Positions 34,744 to 43,761 of a stretch of 64,000 nucleotides of DNA are shown in pieces. The stretch's first letter is position 1. The number at the start of each line of letters is the position of its first letter. The DNA comes from Pleomorphochaeta sp963678575. GTDB taxonomy: Bacteria; Spirochaetota; Spirochaetia; Sphaerochaetales; Sphaerochaetaceae. The notes under the pieces are model-generated. The model did not search any database. It saw only the letters and a program-made list of their open reading frames with translations, and was not told the DNA's origin. A program made the translations under genes and the position numbers. The stretch spans positions 186,001-250,000 of the forward strand of contig CAXXHV010000002.1 in NCBI GenBank assembly GCA_963678575.2, written 5' to 3'.

Positions 34744-37625
34744 TGAATTTTGTTAAATGTAATATTAATGGAAAAAATATAAATTTAAGTTTTGAAGATG
34801 GTATGAGCTTAAGAGATGCATTGTTTGCTGCTGGTTATAACACAGTAAGAGATAGCGATAATGCTGAAGGCTTTGCTGGATCAGATACTGTTATTATTGA
34901 TGATATCCCAGCTTTTTCAAACCTTATTTCTCCTTTACAAGTTGAAGGAAAAGAGATTAGAACAGCTGAAAGCTTAGGAACTTATAGAAATTTAAGCTAT
35001 GTTCAAAAAGCTATGATTGATGCTGGTATTGTTCAATCAGCATATAATGCTCCAGCTGCAGCTTTATTATTGACTTGGCTACTTGAACATGTTGAATATC
35101 CTACAAAGGAACAAATAAAAGATGTATTAACTTCATTGTTTATTCGAGATGCAGGTTATGAAAATTATTATTTGGCTGTTAAATTAGCTACAGAATTAAG
35201 AGATACTGGAAAATATAAAACTAAGATTGCTAAAGAATATAGAGAACAATTAAAATATGTTGGTAAAACTATTGGTAAAATTGATGGAGCATCTTTAGTA
35301 ACAGGGGACAAGTGTTTTACAGAAGATAAAGTTAGTGTTAATGCACATGCTCTTGTTGTATTAAGATCTCCTTATGCTCATGCATATATTAAGAGTATCG
35401 ATACAAGTGAAGCTGAAAAATTAGATGGTGTTGATAAAATCTATACTCATTTAAATACACCTCAAACTCACTATACTCATGCAGGACAAGGCGCTCCAGA
35501 ACCTTCTCCCCATGATAAGAGATTATTTAATGAAAAAGTTAGAATGGTTGGTGATAGAGTTGCAGCTATTGTAGCTAAAGACAAAGAAACAGCAATTAAA
35601 GCAAGGGATTTAATTAAGGTTGAATATGAAGTCTTAAAACCTGTTTTAACAGTTGAAGAAGCTCAAGCCAAAGATGCACCAATTATTCATAATAGTAAAA
35701 TTTCTTTCGGTGTTGGCGCTCCAGATAATTTAGATGAAATAAATAAAGATTTTGATCCAAGAGATGGTATTGTACATTATCCTTTCCCAATTCATGGTAA
35801 TATTAAAAAGAATATTGCTTCTGAAGCGAAGGGTTCTATTGGTGATGTTGAAAAAGCATTTAAAAAATCTGATTGTGTAATTGAGAGAACTTATCGTACT
35901 AATCAAATTCAATGTACTCCATTAGAGCATTCAGTTTGTTTTGGTAAAATCGATCTTGGAAGATTAGTTCTACATGCATCTACCCAAGTACCTTTCCATG
36001 TAAGACGTGTTGTAGCTCGTTTATGTGATATACCTCATAATAAAGTTAGAGTTATAAAAGAAAGAGTTGGTGGTGGTTATGGATCAAAACAAGATGTTAC
36101 TGTTGAAGATCTTGTTGGATTTGCAGTTTGGGATACTGGTCTAGATATTTTCTATCAAAATACTAGAGAAGAACAATTCTTAACTTCAGCTACACGTCAT
36201 CCAATGAAAATAAAAGTCAAATTGGGTGGAAACAAAGATGGCCAAATTACAGCAATTGATATGCTTGTTGAAGCAAATACTGGCTGTTATGGTCAACATT
36301 GTTTAACTGTTCCAATGAATGCCTGTTCAAAAGTATTACCTTTATTTAAAGTTGATAATATGAGATTTGATGTAATTACATATTATACAAATATTGCAAT
36401 GGTAGGAGCTTATCAGGGTTATGGTGCTCCAAAAGGTACTTATGCAATGATGTGTACAATTGCTGAATTAGCTAAAGAATTAAATCTTGATTATCTTGAT
36501 GTAATTAGAAAAAATCATGTTGAAGAAGGCTATATGCTAGAAATTCTTCGTGGTTTAGGTGAGGGTAGAGAAGGAAATGTTGTACCAGTTGGCTCTTGTG
36601 GATTATCTCAAGCAATTGAAGATGGTGCTAAGATGATTAATTGGGGTAAAAAAGAAGAACTTAAAAATTCTGATTGGAAAGTTGGAAAAGGTTTTGCTAT
36701 TATTCAACAAGGCTCTGGCTTACCAGGATTAGATCATTCAAATGCTTGGGCAAAGTTAACAACTGATGGTTCTGTTGAATTATTTAGTGGTGGAGCAGAT
36801 TTAGGAACTGGATTAGATACAATTAGTGCAAAAGTTGCTTGTGAAAATTTAAAAGTACCTCTAGATAAGATTTCTGTTACAAGTGGTGATACTGATTCTA
36901 CTACATTTGATACTGGAGCATATGCTTCAAGTGGAACTTATTTCTCAGGAAATGCTTCTCGTTTAGCAGCAGAAGATTTAGTAAAAGCTATTTTAAAAGA
37001 AGCTGCTTTTCAAATGGAAGAGAATATTGATGATTTATATGTTGATTATCCCGGTAAAGTTGTAAGTAGTAAAACTGGTAAAGAACTAGATTATGCTACA
37101 ATGTGTCACACAGCTCTCTCAGGCACAGGAAATGGTCAAATTATGGGTAAGGGATCCTTTACAACAATGGTGAACTCAATTCCTTATGGAGCTCATTTTG
37201 CTCAAGTAGCAGTAAATACAAAAACTGGTGAAGTTAAAGTTGAAAAATTCTATGCATTACAAGATGCAGGAACTCCAATCAATCCAGAATTAGCAGAATG
37301 TCAAATTTATGGAGCTGCTTTAAAATCTATTGGTCATTCACTTTATGAAGGCATTGAATATGATAAAAATGGTAATCCTTTAAATGCAAATTTCACTGAT
37401 TATTGTCCTCCAATGATTAATGAAATGCCAGATGATTTTAAAGTAAAATTAATCGATATTGATGATATTGAAGGCCCTTATGGTGCAAAATCTATATCTG
37501 AGATAGCAACTAATGGAGCAGCTCCTGCAATTGCAATTGCTATTAATGATGCTGTTGGTGTTTGGTGTAGAAGTTGGCCATTTACTCCTGAAAAGATTTT
37601 AAGAGAAATGGGAAAAATTAAATAA
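34743..37625 (+). CDS. xdhD: XdhD, molybdenum-binding subunit with degenerate ferredoxin domain
   Basis: A 960-aa protein equal in length and sequence to E. coli XdhD. Residues 1-165 have the fold pattern of a xanthine-dehydrogenase [2Fe-2S] domain, but the cluster cysteines are gone: the first loop reads RDSDNAEGFAGSDTVIIDD and the second VQSAYNAPAAALLL. Residues 170-960 are the molybdopterin-binding part with RVGGGYGSKQD, GAYQGYGAPKG, ASSGTYFSGNASRLAAEDLV and the final GAKSISEIATNGAAPA with active-site Glu. It likely hydroxylates or reduces a purine, with YgfM and YgfK supplying electrons. The domain loss seems to be a family trait since E. coli XdhD shows it too (from memory). Confidence 0.92.
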   Translation: MNFVKCNINGKNINLSFEDGMSLRDALFAAGYNTVRDSDNAEGFAGSDTVIIDDIPAFSNLISPLQVEGKEIRTAESLGTYRNLSYVQKAMIDAGIVQSAYNAPAAALLLTWLLEHVEYPTKEQIKDVLTSLFIRDAGYENYYLAVKLATELRDTGKYKTKIAKEYREQLKYVGKTIGKIDGASLVTGDKCFTEDKVSVNAHALVVLRSPYAHAYIKSIDTSEAEKLDGVDKIYTHLNTPQTHYTHAGQGAPEPSPHDKRLFNEKVRMVGDRVAAIVAKDKETAIKARDLIKVEYEVLKPVLTVEEAQAKDAPIIHNSKISFGVGAPDNLDEINKDFDPRDGIVHYPFPIHGNIKKNIASEAKGSIGDVEKAFKKSDCVIERTYRTNQIQCTPLEHSVCFGKIDLGRLVLHASTQVPFHVRRVVARLCDIPHNKVRVIKERVGGGYGSKQDVTVEDLVGFAVWDTGLDIFYQNTREEQFLTSATRHPMKIKVKLGGNKDGQITAIDMLVEANTGCYGQHCLTVPMNACSKVLPLFKVDNMRFDVITYYTNIAMVGAYQGYGAPKGTYAMMCTIAELAKELNLDYLDVIRKNHVEEGYMLEILRGLGEGREGNVVPVGSCGLSQAIEDGAKMINWGKKEELKNSDWKVGKGFAIIQQGSGLPGLDHSNAWAKLTTDGSVELFSGGADLGTGLDTISAKVACENLKVPLDKISVTSGDTDSTTFDTGAYASSGTYFSGNASRLAAEDLVKAILKEAAFQMEENIDDLYVDYPGKVVSSKTGKELDYATMCHTALSGTGNGQIMGKGSFTTMVNSIPYGAHFAQVAVNTKTGEVKVEKFYALQDAGTPINPELAECQIYGAALKSIGHSLYEGIEYDKNGNPLNANFTDYCPPMINEMPDDFKVKLIDIDDIEGPYGAKSISEIATNGAAPAIAIAINDAVGVWCRSWPFTPEKILREMGKIK

Positions 37626-37630
37626 AATAT

Positions 37631-37692
37631 TGCAACAAAACGCAACAAAAAACTTTACAAGAATGAGTGTACATGATATAGTACACTCATTC
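37631..37692 (+). promoter_or_regulatory. ygeW promoter with tandem TGCAAC motif and palindromic operator
   Basis: TTTACA (37654-37659), 17 bases, TATAGT (37677-37682) form the promoter. TGCAACAAAA and CGCAACAAAA (37631-37650) are tandem 10-base repeats ending 7 bases before the -35. GAATGAGTGTAC (37661-37672) and GTACACTCATTC (37681-37692) are perfect inverted arms around 8 bases that include most of the -10. A repressor bound there would block polymerase. Alternatively the stem acts in the 5' end of the mRNA. Confidence 0.7.
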
Positions 37693-37719
37693 AATCAACT
37701 ATTCTAAGGAGAATCTCTT

Positions 37720-38922
37720 ATGAAAAAAGATAAGGCTTTAATTAAGCAAATGATTAAAGAGCTAGGTGCTCTTGATACAAAGAACATGTACCTTAATGAC
37801 TTCTTCCATACATGGAAAGAAAGTGATGATGAAATCGAGGCAGTATTTAAGGTTGCGGAGATTCTCCGTGGTCTAAGAGAAAATAATATTTCTACTAAAG
37901 TTTTCGACAGTGGTCTTGCTATTTCTATCTTCCGTGATAATTCAACTAGAACTCGTTTCTCTTTCTCAAGTGCTTGTAACTTATTAGGTTTAGCAGTTCA
38001 AGATTTAGATGAAAAGAAGAGCCAAATTGCTCATGGTGAAACTGTTCGCGAAACAGCAAACATGATTAGTTTCATGGCAGATGTTATTGGTATCAGAGAT
38101 GACATGTACATCGGTAAAGGTCATACATACCAAAAGAACGTTGCTCAAGCTGTACAAGAAGGTTTTGACGATGACGTATTAGAACAAAGACCAACATTAG
38201 TTAACCTACAATGTGATATTGACCATCCAACACAATCTATGGCTGATATGCTTCATGTAATTAACGAATTTGGTGGAGTTGAAAACCTAAAGGGTAAAAA
38301 AATTGCAATGACTTGGGCTTACAGTCCTTCATATGGTAAACCTTTATCAGTACCTCAAGGTATTATTGGTTTATTTACTAGATTTGGTATGGACGTTGTA
38401 TTAGCTCATCCAGAAGGTTATGATGTAATGCCAGAAGTTGAAGAAGTTGCAAAAGAAAATGCAAAGAAGAACGGTGGTTCATACAAGAAAGTTAATTCAA
38501 TGGAAGAAGCTTTTAAAGATGCAGATATCGTTTATCCAAAGAGCTGGGCTCCTTTCCATATCATGGAAGAAAGAACAAAGCTTGTTGAAGATAAGAAATT
38601 TGATGATCTTGATGCTCTTGAAAACCAATGTTTATTAAACAATGCTAAATTCAAAGATTGGGCTTGTACTGAAGAAATGATGAAATTAACTAAAGATGGT
38701 AAAGCATTATACATGCACTGTTTACCAGCTGATATCACAGGTGTTTCTTGTGAACAAGGTGAAGTTGATGCATCAGTATTTGATAAATATATTGTTCCTT
38801 TATATAAAGAAGCAAGTTATAAACCTTATATCATTGCAGCAATGATTTTCTTAGCTAAATTCGAAAACCCAAGTGCAAAACTTGATGAATTAATGAAAGA
38901 AGCTACAAGCAGAATCAAATAA
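37720..38922 (+). CDS. ygeW: YgeW, carbamoyltransferase-family protein
   Basis: A 400-aa aspartate/ornithine-carbamoyltransferase homologue. The carbamoyl-phosphate site FRDNSTRTRFSF and the HPTQSMADMLH motif are intact, and the C-terminal HCLPADITGVSCEQGE matches YgeW. In the purine/urate cluster it is thought to work on a carbamoylated intermediate, probably phosphorolysis giving carbamoyl phosphate, although its natural substrate is not settled. Own promoter with a strong operator candidate; AAGGAG before the ATG; followed by a clear terminator. Codon use is richer in C-ending codons than its neighbours, a sign of high expression. Confidence 0.92.
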   Translation: MKKDKALIKQMIKELGALDTKNMYLNDFFHTWKESDDEIEAVFKVAEILRGLRENNISTKVFDSGLAISIFRDNSTRTRFSFSSACNLLGLAVQDLDEKKSQIAHGETVRETANMISFMADVIGIRDDMYIGKGHTYQKNVAQAVQEGFDDDVLEQRPTLVNLQCDIDHPTQSMADMLHVINEFGGVENLKGKKIAMTWAYSPSYGKPLSVPQGIIGLFTRFGMDVVLAHPEGYDVMPEVEEVAKENAKKNGGSYKKVNSMEEAFKDADIVYPKSWAPFHIMEERTKLVEDKKFDDLDALENQCLLNNAKFKDWACTEEMMKLTKDGKALYMHCLPADITGVSCEQGEVDASVFDKYIVPLYKEASYKPYIIAAMIFLAKFENPSAKLDELMKEATSRIK

Positions 38923-38939
38923 TTAATTTGTAATTTATT

Positions 38940-38967
38940 AGCCGGTCAGTAATGGCCGGTTTTTTTA
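38940..38967 (+). terminator. Intrinsic terminator after ygeW
   Basis: AGCCGGTC (38940-38947), loop of 6, GGCCGGTT (38954-38961) pair over 8 positions with two wobbles, then TTTTTT. Confidence 0.85.
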
Positions 38968-39018
38968 TTCTTTGTATTCTTTCTCATTCTTTGATATATT
39001 TATATTAAGAGGATAAAA

Positions 39019-40038
39019 ATGAAAAAAAATAAATTTATTCAATTTATGATTATATCAATATTTGTTCTCATAATATGTGGGTGTGAATTAATATATCCTA
39101 GTGAAAAAGGAAGAATTATTTTAATTGGAGTTGCCCTTGATTATTTGGATGAAGATGGATTGAGTGATACAGATAATGGATTAGAAAATCCTCCAAATGA
39201 TCTCAGAGAACTAGCCTATGTTCTTTCTTCTTTATCTATAAGAAGTGGTAAAGAGTTTCTTTATATTCCTTTTCTTCAGCAAAATTCAATAGATATTCCA
39301 ATTTCAAATTATCCTAATAAAGCTAATATAAATTTAGTATTAGATCAGCTAAAGAATAAAGAAAATATCAGTGCAAAAGTGTATGATGGAAAATTTGATG
39401 ATTCATATAGTTTAAATTCTCAATATAATAGTTTTGGTAATTTAAAAAATGTTTCACCGATAAATCAAAATGATATAGTAATTTTTTATTTTAGTGGTCA
39501 TGGGGAAGATATTAATGGGGATTTAAGATTACCAAAAGAATATGATGAGCAAGTTAGAGAATCTTATTCTCTTGAATTGCTTAATGAAAAACTAACTCTT
39601 TTAGATTCTAAAGTTTTAGTTATTTTGGATTCTTGCTTTAGTGGAAATATGATTGATGAAAGTAATATTACGATGAATAAAGCTACAACAAATTATTCAC
39701 AGAGACTTTCAACCTTATATAATAATTTTTTTAATTATGAAAAACAAAATAAGAATAATAATTTAATTGTGATAACCTCTACTTTGAGTGATAAATTATC
39801 GTATCCAACTTCAGAATTACAAACGCAACATAAAAACAGTCTATTTACTTACTATTTTTTAAAAGCTCTTGGTTATGATTTTGGTAATGAGATAGGAAAT
39901 ATTACAAATAATATTCCAACTATTCAAAATTCACATATATATTTAGACAGTATTTATAATTATATTCTTTCAAATATTAGTAGACAAAAACCAATTATAA
40001 TTGGAGATAGAATCAATTTAGTGCTATTTTCTTTATGA
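39019..40038 (+). CDS. Lipoprotein with caspase-like (C14) peptidase domain
   Basis: A 339-aa secreted lipoprotein: signal MKKNKFIQFMIISIFVLIICGC with lipidated Cys22. The rest is a caspase/metacaspase-fold domain with the dyad His161 in VIFYFSGHGED and Cys206 in VILDSCFSGNMID, preceded by strand RIILIGVALDYLDEDGLSDTDNGLENPPNDLRELAYVL where the NDL marks the usual caspase entry helix. It would cleave proteins on the outer face of a membrane, with a substrate pocket not defined here. Stand-alone gene between terminator and an unrelated signalling gene; AGAGGAT is the ribosome-binding site. Confidence 0.82.
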   Translation: MKKNKFIQFMIISIFVLIICGCELIYPSEKGRIILIGVALDYLDEDGLSDTDNGLENPPNDLRELAYVLSSLSIRSGKEFLYIPFLQQNSIDIPISNYPNKANINLVLDQLKNKENISAKVYDGKFDDSYSLNSQYNSFGNLKNVSPINQNDIVIFYFSGHGEDINGDLRLPKEYDEQVRESYSLELLNEKLTLLDSKVLVILDSCFSGNMIDESNITMNKATTNYSQRLSTLYNNFFNYEKQNKNNNLIVITSTLSDKLSYPTSELQTQHKNSLFTYYFLKALGYDFGNEIGNITNNIPTIQNSHIYLDSIYNYILSNISRQKPIIIGDRINLVLFSL

Positions 40039-40156
40039 AATGATAGAATTATTCAATATAAAATTATTTACAAAACATAATTATCATTATAAAGTAGTAA
40101 ATAGTTATGAAATTCTTCTTAAAATAAAGTTGCATTAACAGAATAAGGGGTATTCT

Positions 40157-41809
40157 TTGAGTAAGCGTTTGATCTTAGTTGTAGACGATAATAATATTAA
40201 TAGAACGCTATTAACAAAAATATTATCTAATGAATATAGAGTTGCTGGAGTTGAAAATGGTCAACAAGCACTTGATTATTTAAATGATTATTGTGGTGAA
40301 GTATCAGCTATTTTATTAGATTTAAACATGCCAGTATTAAATGGATATGAATTTTTAGAGAGAAGAAAAAATAATAATGAACTATGTAATATTCCAATCA
40401 TAGTACAAACTACTCATAGTAGTTTAGACGCTGAAATAGCTTGTTTAGAAATGGGCGCAACTGATTTTTTGACAAAGCCATATAGCCCAAAAGTTATATT
40501 ACGAAGATTAAAAAATATAATTACTTTAAGAGAAAACGAAAGCTTTATTACAGCGGTTCAACACGATTCTTTAACAAATCTTTTGAATAGGGAAGGTTTT
40601 TACGTAAAAGCAAGAAAGGCAATGGATGAGAACTTAGATATTGATTATTTAATACTTTGTGTTGATATCGTACAGTTTAAAGTAATAAATCAATTTGCGG
40701 GCTATCAAAATGGTGATAAAGTGTTACTATTTGTAGCTGATATATTAAATTTCTTATTTAAAGATGATGCAATAATTGCTAGATTTTCAGGAGATCGATT
40801 TCAAGCTTTGATTCCCGCTCCATTGGATGAATCTTACTTAAATGAAGTGATTGCAAAATTTAAAGAAAACCCTCCTGTTAATTTACCATTAAGTATTCAA
40901 TTTGGTATTTACAAAATTAAAGATAGAACCATTCCGCTTGCTACCATGTGTGACTGGTCAAAGATGGCGTTAGAAACAATTAAAGGAAGATATAAAAAAT
41001 ATTTTTCAACCTTTAATGATGAAATGTTTGATAGATTAAAGAAAGAACAAATTATTACATCCCAAATGGATTATGCAATTAGTAAATCTCAATTTACTGT
41101 ATATTATCAACCAAAATGGGATATAGCAACAAATGAAATTATTGGTGCTGAAGCTTTAGTTAGATGGATTCACCCTGAATATGGTTTTATGAGTCCTGGT
41201 GATTTTATTCCTTTATTTGAAAAGAATGGATTCATTACAAAATTAGATATGTATGTTTGGGAAGAGGTTTGTCGTCAAACTAGGGAATGGTTGGATTTAG
41301 GAATAAAAGTTGTCCCTATTTCTGTAAATGTTTCAAGAAATGATATATATAGTGAAGATTTGATTAGCAACTTATTAGAATTAATTTCTAAATATGATTT
41401 ACCTAGAGAACAGTTACATTTAGAAATAACAGAAACTGCTTATGCTCAAACACATAATCAATTGGCTCAAGTAATTGGTAATTTATCGAAAGAAGGCTTT
41501 ATAATTGAAATGGATGATTTTGGTTCTGGTTATTCATCATTAAATATGTTAAGTGAAGTTCCAGTTGATATTATTAAGTTAGATTTATTATTTTTAAATA
41601 AGAAATCAGCAGATTCTAAACACAATAAAAGTATCTTAAAGTTAATTGTAAATATTGCTCAAGAATTAAATTTAGATTTAATTGCAGAAGGTGTTGAAAC
41701 TCTTGAAGATATTAATAATTTAAAAGAAATAGGTTGCAAAAAAGCCCAAGGTTATTATTTTGCAAAACCTATGAATGCAAAAGATTTCTTAAAAATGCTT
41801 AATGGTTAA
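40157..41809 (+). CDS. Response regulator with degenerate GGDEF and active-type EAL domain
   Basis: A 550-aa signalling protein. REC domain (1-120) with phospho-acceptor Asp55 in LLDLNMPVLNG and Lys in FLTKPYSP. A middle GGDEF domain is degenerate, with SGDRF in the signature position, so diguanylate cyclase activity is unlikely. EAL domain (about 300-550) keeps GAEALVRW, SVNVSRND, LEITETAY, DDFGSGYSSLNML, KLDLL and AEGVET, expected for c-di-GMP phosphodiesterase. Start is TTG with AAGGGG upstream. No histidine kinase in the window; phosphorylation likely tunes c-di-GMP breakdown. Its stop overlaps the convergent ABC-F gene by 4 bases. Confidence 0.9.
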   Translation: MSKRLILVVDDNNINRTLLTKILSNEYRVAGVENGQQALDYLNDYCGEVSAILLDLNMPVLNGYEFLERRKNNNELCNIPIIVQTTHSSLDAEIACLEMGATDFLTKPYSPKVILRRLKNIITLRENESFITAVQHDSLTNLLNREGFYVKARKAMDENLDIDYLILCVDIVQFKVINQFAGYQNGDKVLLFVADILNFLFKDDAIIARFSGDRFQALIPAPLDESYLNEVIAKFKENPPVNLPLSIQFGIYKIKDRTIPLATMCDWSKMALETIKGRYKKYFSTFNDEMFDRLKKEQIITSQMDYAISKSQFTVYYQPKWDIATNEIIGAEALVRWIHPEYGFMSPGDFIPLFEKNGFITKLDMYVWEEVCRQTREWLDLGIKVVPISVNVSRNDIYSEDLISNLLELISKYDLPREQLHLEITETAYAQTHNQLAQVIGNLSKEGFIIEMDDFGSGYSSLNMLSEVPVDIIKLDLLFLNKKSADSKHNKSILKLIVNIAQELNLDLIAEGVETLEDINNLKEIGCKKAQGYYFAKPMNAKDFLKMLNG

Positions 41810-43674
41810 TTTTCTTCTTCTTTTTCAAGTAATTCAAGCCATCTTGTCTCTAAATCTTCAAGTTCAATTTTTTTAAAATCATATAATTTCGTTCTCTCTT
41901 CAAGAGTACCAAGTTTTGTTTCTTCTATAGAATTAAAGCTATTCTCTAATTCAGAAATAATATTTTCAAGTGTTTCAATTTTATTTGGTAATTCTTTTAA
42001 TTCTAACTTTTCTTTAAATGTTAATCCTTTTTTTCTATTTTTATTTTCTTTATAATTAGAAGTTGATTCTTTTTGTTTTTTCTCTTTTTCTTCAGCTATT
42101 AATTCATCTAAATAATTAGAGTAGTTTCCTGCAAATTGTTTTATCTCATTGTTTTTAATTATAAGCAAATAATCACAAGTTCGATCTAGAAAAGCTCTAT
42201 CATGAGAAACGACAATACTGCAACCAAAAAAATCCTCAATATAGTTTTCTAAATTTTCTATTGTAGCAACATCTAAATCATTTGTTGGTTCATCCAATAT
42301 TAGAAAATTAGGGTTTTTAATTAGTTGAGATAACAAATAAAGACGTCTTTTTTGTCCTCCTGAAAGAGTAGATATTGGGAGTCTATGTAATTTTGCTGGA
42401 AAATTAAAAAGCTCTAAAAATCTTGCAGCAGTAACTTCATTTTTCTCAGAAAGAGTAATTCTGTCAGAAATATCTTCTACATACTCAAGAACTGTTTTAT
42501 TGCTTATCAAGTTCCTACCATTTTGATCGTAATAACCAAAAACTGTGTTAACACCAATATCAACAAGACCTGAGTCAGTTTCAACATTTTTAGTAATAAC
42601 ATCGAGTAGTGTTGATTTTCCACTACCATTATCACCAATAATACCGATTCTCATATCTTTAGTAAAAGAGAAAGTAAAATCGGTAAAAACTTTTTTATTA
42701 TTATATGATTTAGAAATATTTGTTACTTCTAGTATTTTTTTACCAATATATCTAGTTGAAGAAGAGAATTTATTTTGATTTTTTTCATCAACATTTTTTT
42801 GTTGACTTTGCATCTCTTTTATTCTGTCAATTCTATTACCATCTTTTGAAGTTCTAGCTTGAGGGCCTCTTTTTAGCCATTCAACTTCTCTTTTTAATAT
42901 TGTGGTCAGTCTATCTTGATATTTTTGTTCATCTATTAATCTTTTTGCTTTTCTTTCTATATATTCATTATAATTGCCTGGATGAATGAATAATTGAGAA
43001 TTATATAATTCAAATATTTTATTACAAACGGCATTTAAAAAATATCTATCATGAGTTACCACAATAATTGTCATAGTACTAGAAGCTAAATATTTTTGTA
43101 GCCATTCAATTGTTTTAATATCTAAATGGTTTGTAGGTTCATCGAGAAATAAGATTTCTGGTTTATTACAAAGAACTCTAGCTATAGCAACTTTTTTTCT
43201 TTGTCCGCCAGATAACTCTTTCATTTTTCTATTATTTACATTGTATAAATCTAATTCCCCTAGAATAGAAGAAAATTCACTTTCTATGCTCCAAATATTA
43301 TCTTTTTCTAATATATGAGTTAATTGAGATAATTCTTTTTCATTTTTAATTGGGTCATCTAATAATTGATTATATTGTTTTAAAAGAGAGAAACGATATC
43401 CTTCACTTTTATAAAAATAATCTAAAACACTATCTGATTCATCAAAAGATACAACTTGCTGTAGAAATCCAATTTCAGCCTCATTGCTTTTGGAGACACT
43501 TCCATTGTCCATCTCTATTTTTTTGGCTAATACTTTTAATAAAGTACTTTTGCCTTGCCCGTTATTTCCAATTAAACCAACATGATCTTGTTTATCTAAA
43601 CCAAAGCTAATATTTTCAAACAAAGGTTCATCATTTAATGTTAGTGATAAGTTTTCAACTGATAGAATATTCAT
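41806..43674 (-). CDS. ABC-F ATPase (Uup-like)
   Basis: A 622-aa soluble ABC-F protein acting on ribosomes or DNA structure, not a transporter. It has two ABC domains: Walker A GNNGQGKST near 36 and GDNGSGKST near 345, signatures LSGGQRKKVAIAR and LSGGQKRRLYLLSQ, and Walker B LFLDEPTNHLD and LILDEPTNDLD. A linker of about 80 residues joins them, with WLKRGPQARTSKDGNRIDRIKEM characteristic of Uup, and the C-terminus is a K/E-rich coiled coil as in Uup. The ATG has only a weak ribosome-binding site. It is divergent from the COG2509 flavoprotein. Confidence 0.9.
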   Translation of the reverse strand: MNILSVENLSLTLNDEPLFENISFGLDKQDHVGLIGNNGQGKSTLLKVLAKKIEMDNGSVSKSNEAEIGFLQQVVSFDESDSVLDYFYKSEGYRFSLLKQYNQLLDDPIKNEKELSQLTHILEKDNIWSIESEFSSILGELDLYNVNNRKMKELSGGQRKKVAIARVLCNKPEILFLDEPTNHLDIKTIEWLQKYLASSTMTIIVVTHDRYFLNAVCNKIFELYNSQLFIHPGNYNEYIERKAKRLIDEQKYQDRLTTILKREVEWLKRGPQARTSKDGNRIDRIKEMQSQQKNVDEKNQNKFSSSTRYIGKKILEVTNISKSYNNKKVFTDFTFSFTKDMRIGIIGDNGSGKSTLLDVITKNVETDSGLVDIGVNTVFGYYDQNGRNLISNKTVLEYVEDISDRITLSEKNEVTAARFLELFNFPAKLHRLPISTLSGGQKRRLYLLSQLIKNPNFLILDEPTNDLDVATIENLENYIEDFFGCSIVVSHDRAFLDRTCDYLLIIKNNEIKQFAGNYSNYLDELIAEEKEKKQKESTSNYKENKNRKKGLTFKEKLELKELPNKIETLENIISELENSFNSIEETKLGTLEERTKLYDFKKIELEDLETRWLELLEKEEEN

Positions 43675-43725
43675 ATGGACTTTAGATTATATTATCATAA
43701 AAACCTTTTCAACTAGCTATGTTCG

Positions 43726-43761
43726 TTGACCATAAAAATATTTTATTGTTAATATACTTTT
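43726..43761 (+). promoter_or_regulatory. Promoter abutting the COG2509 start codon (leaderless candidate)
   Basis: TTGACC (43726-43731), 18 bases, TAATAT (43750-43755), and the ATG comes six bases later. No ribosome-binding site is visible. The transcript probably starts at or within a base or two of the ATG. Confidence 0.5.
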
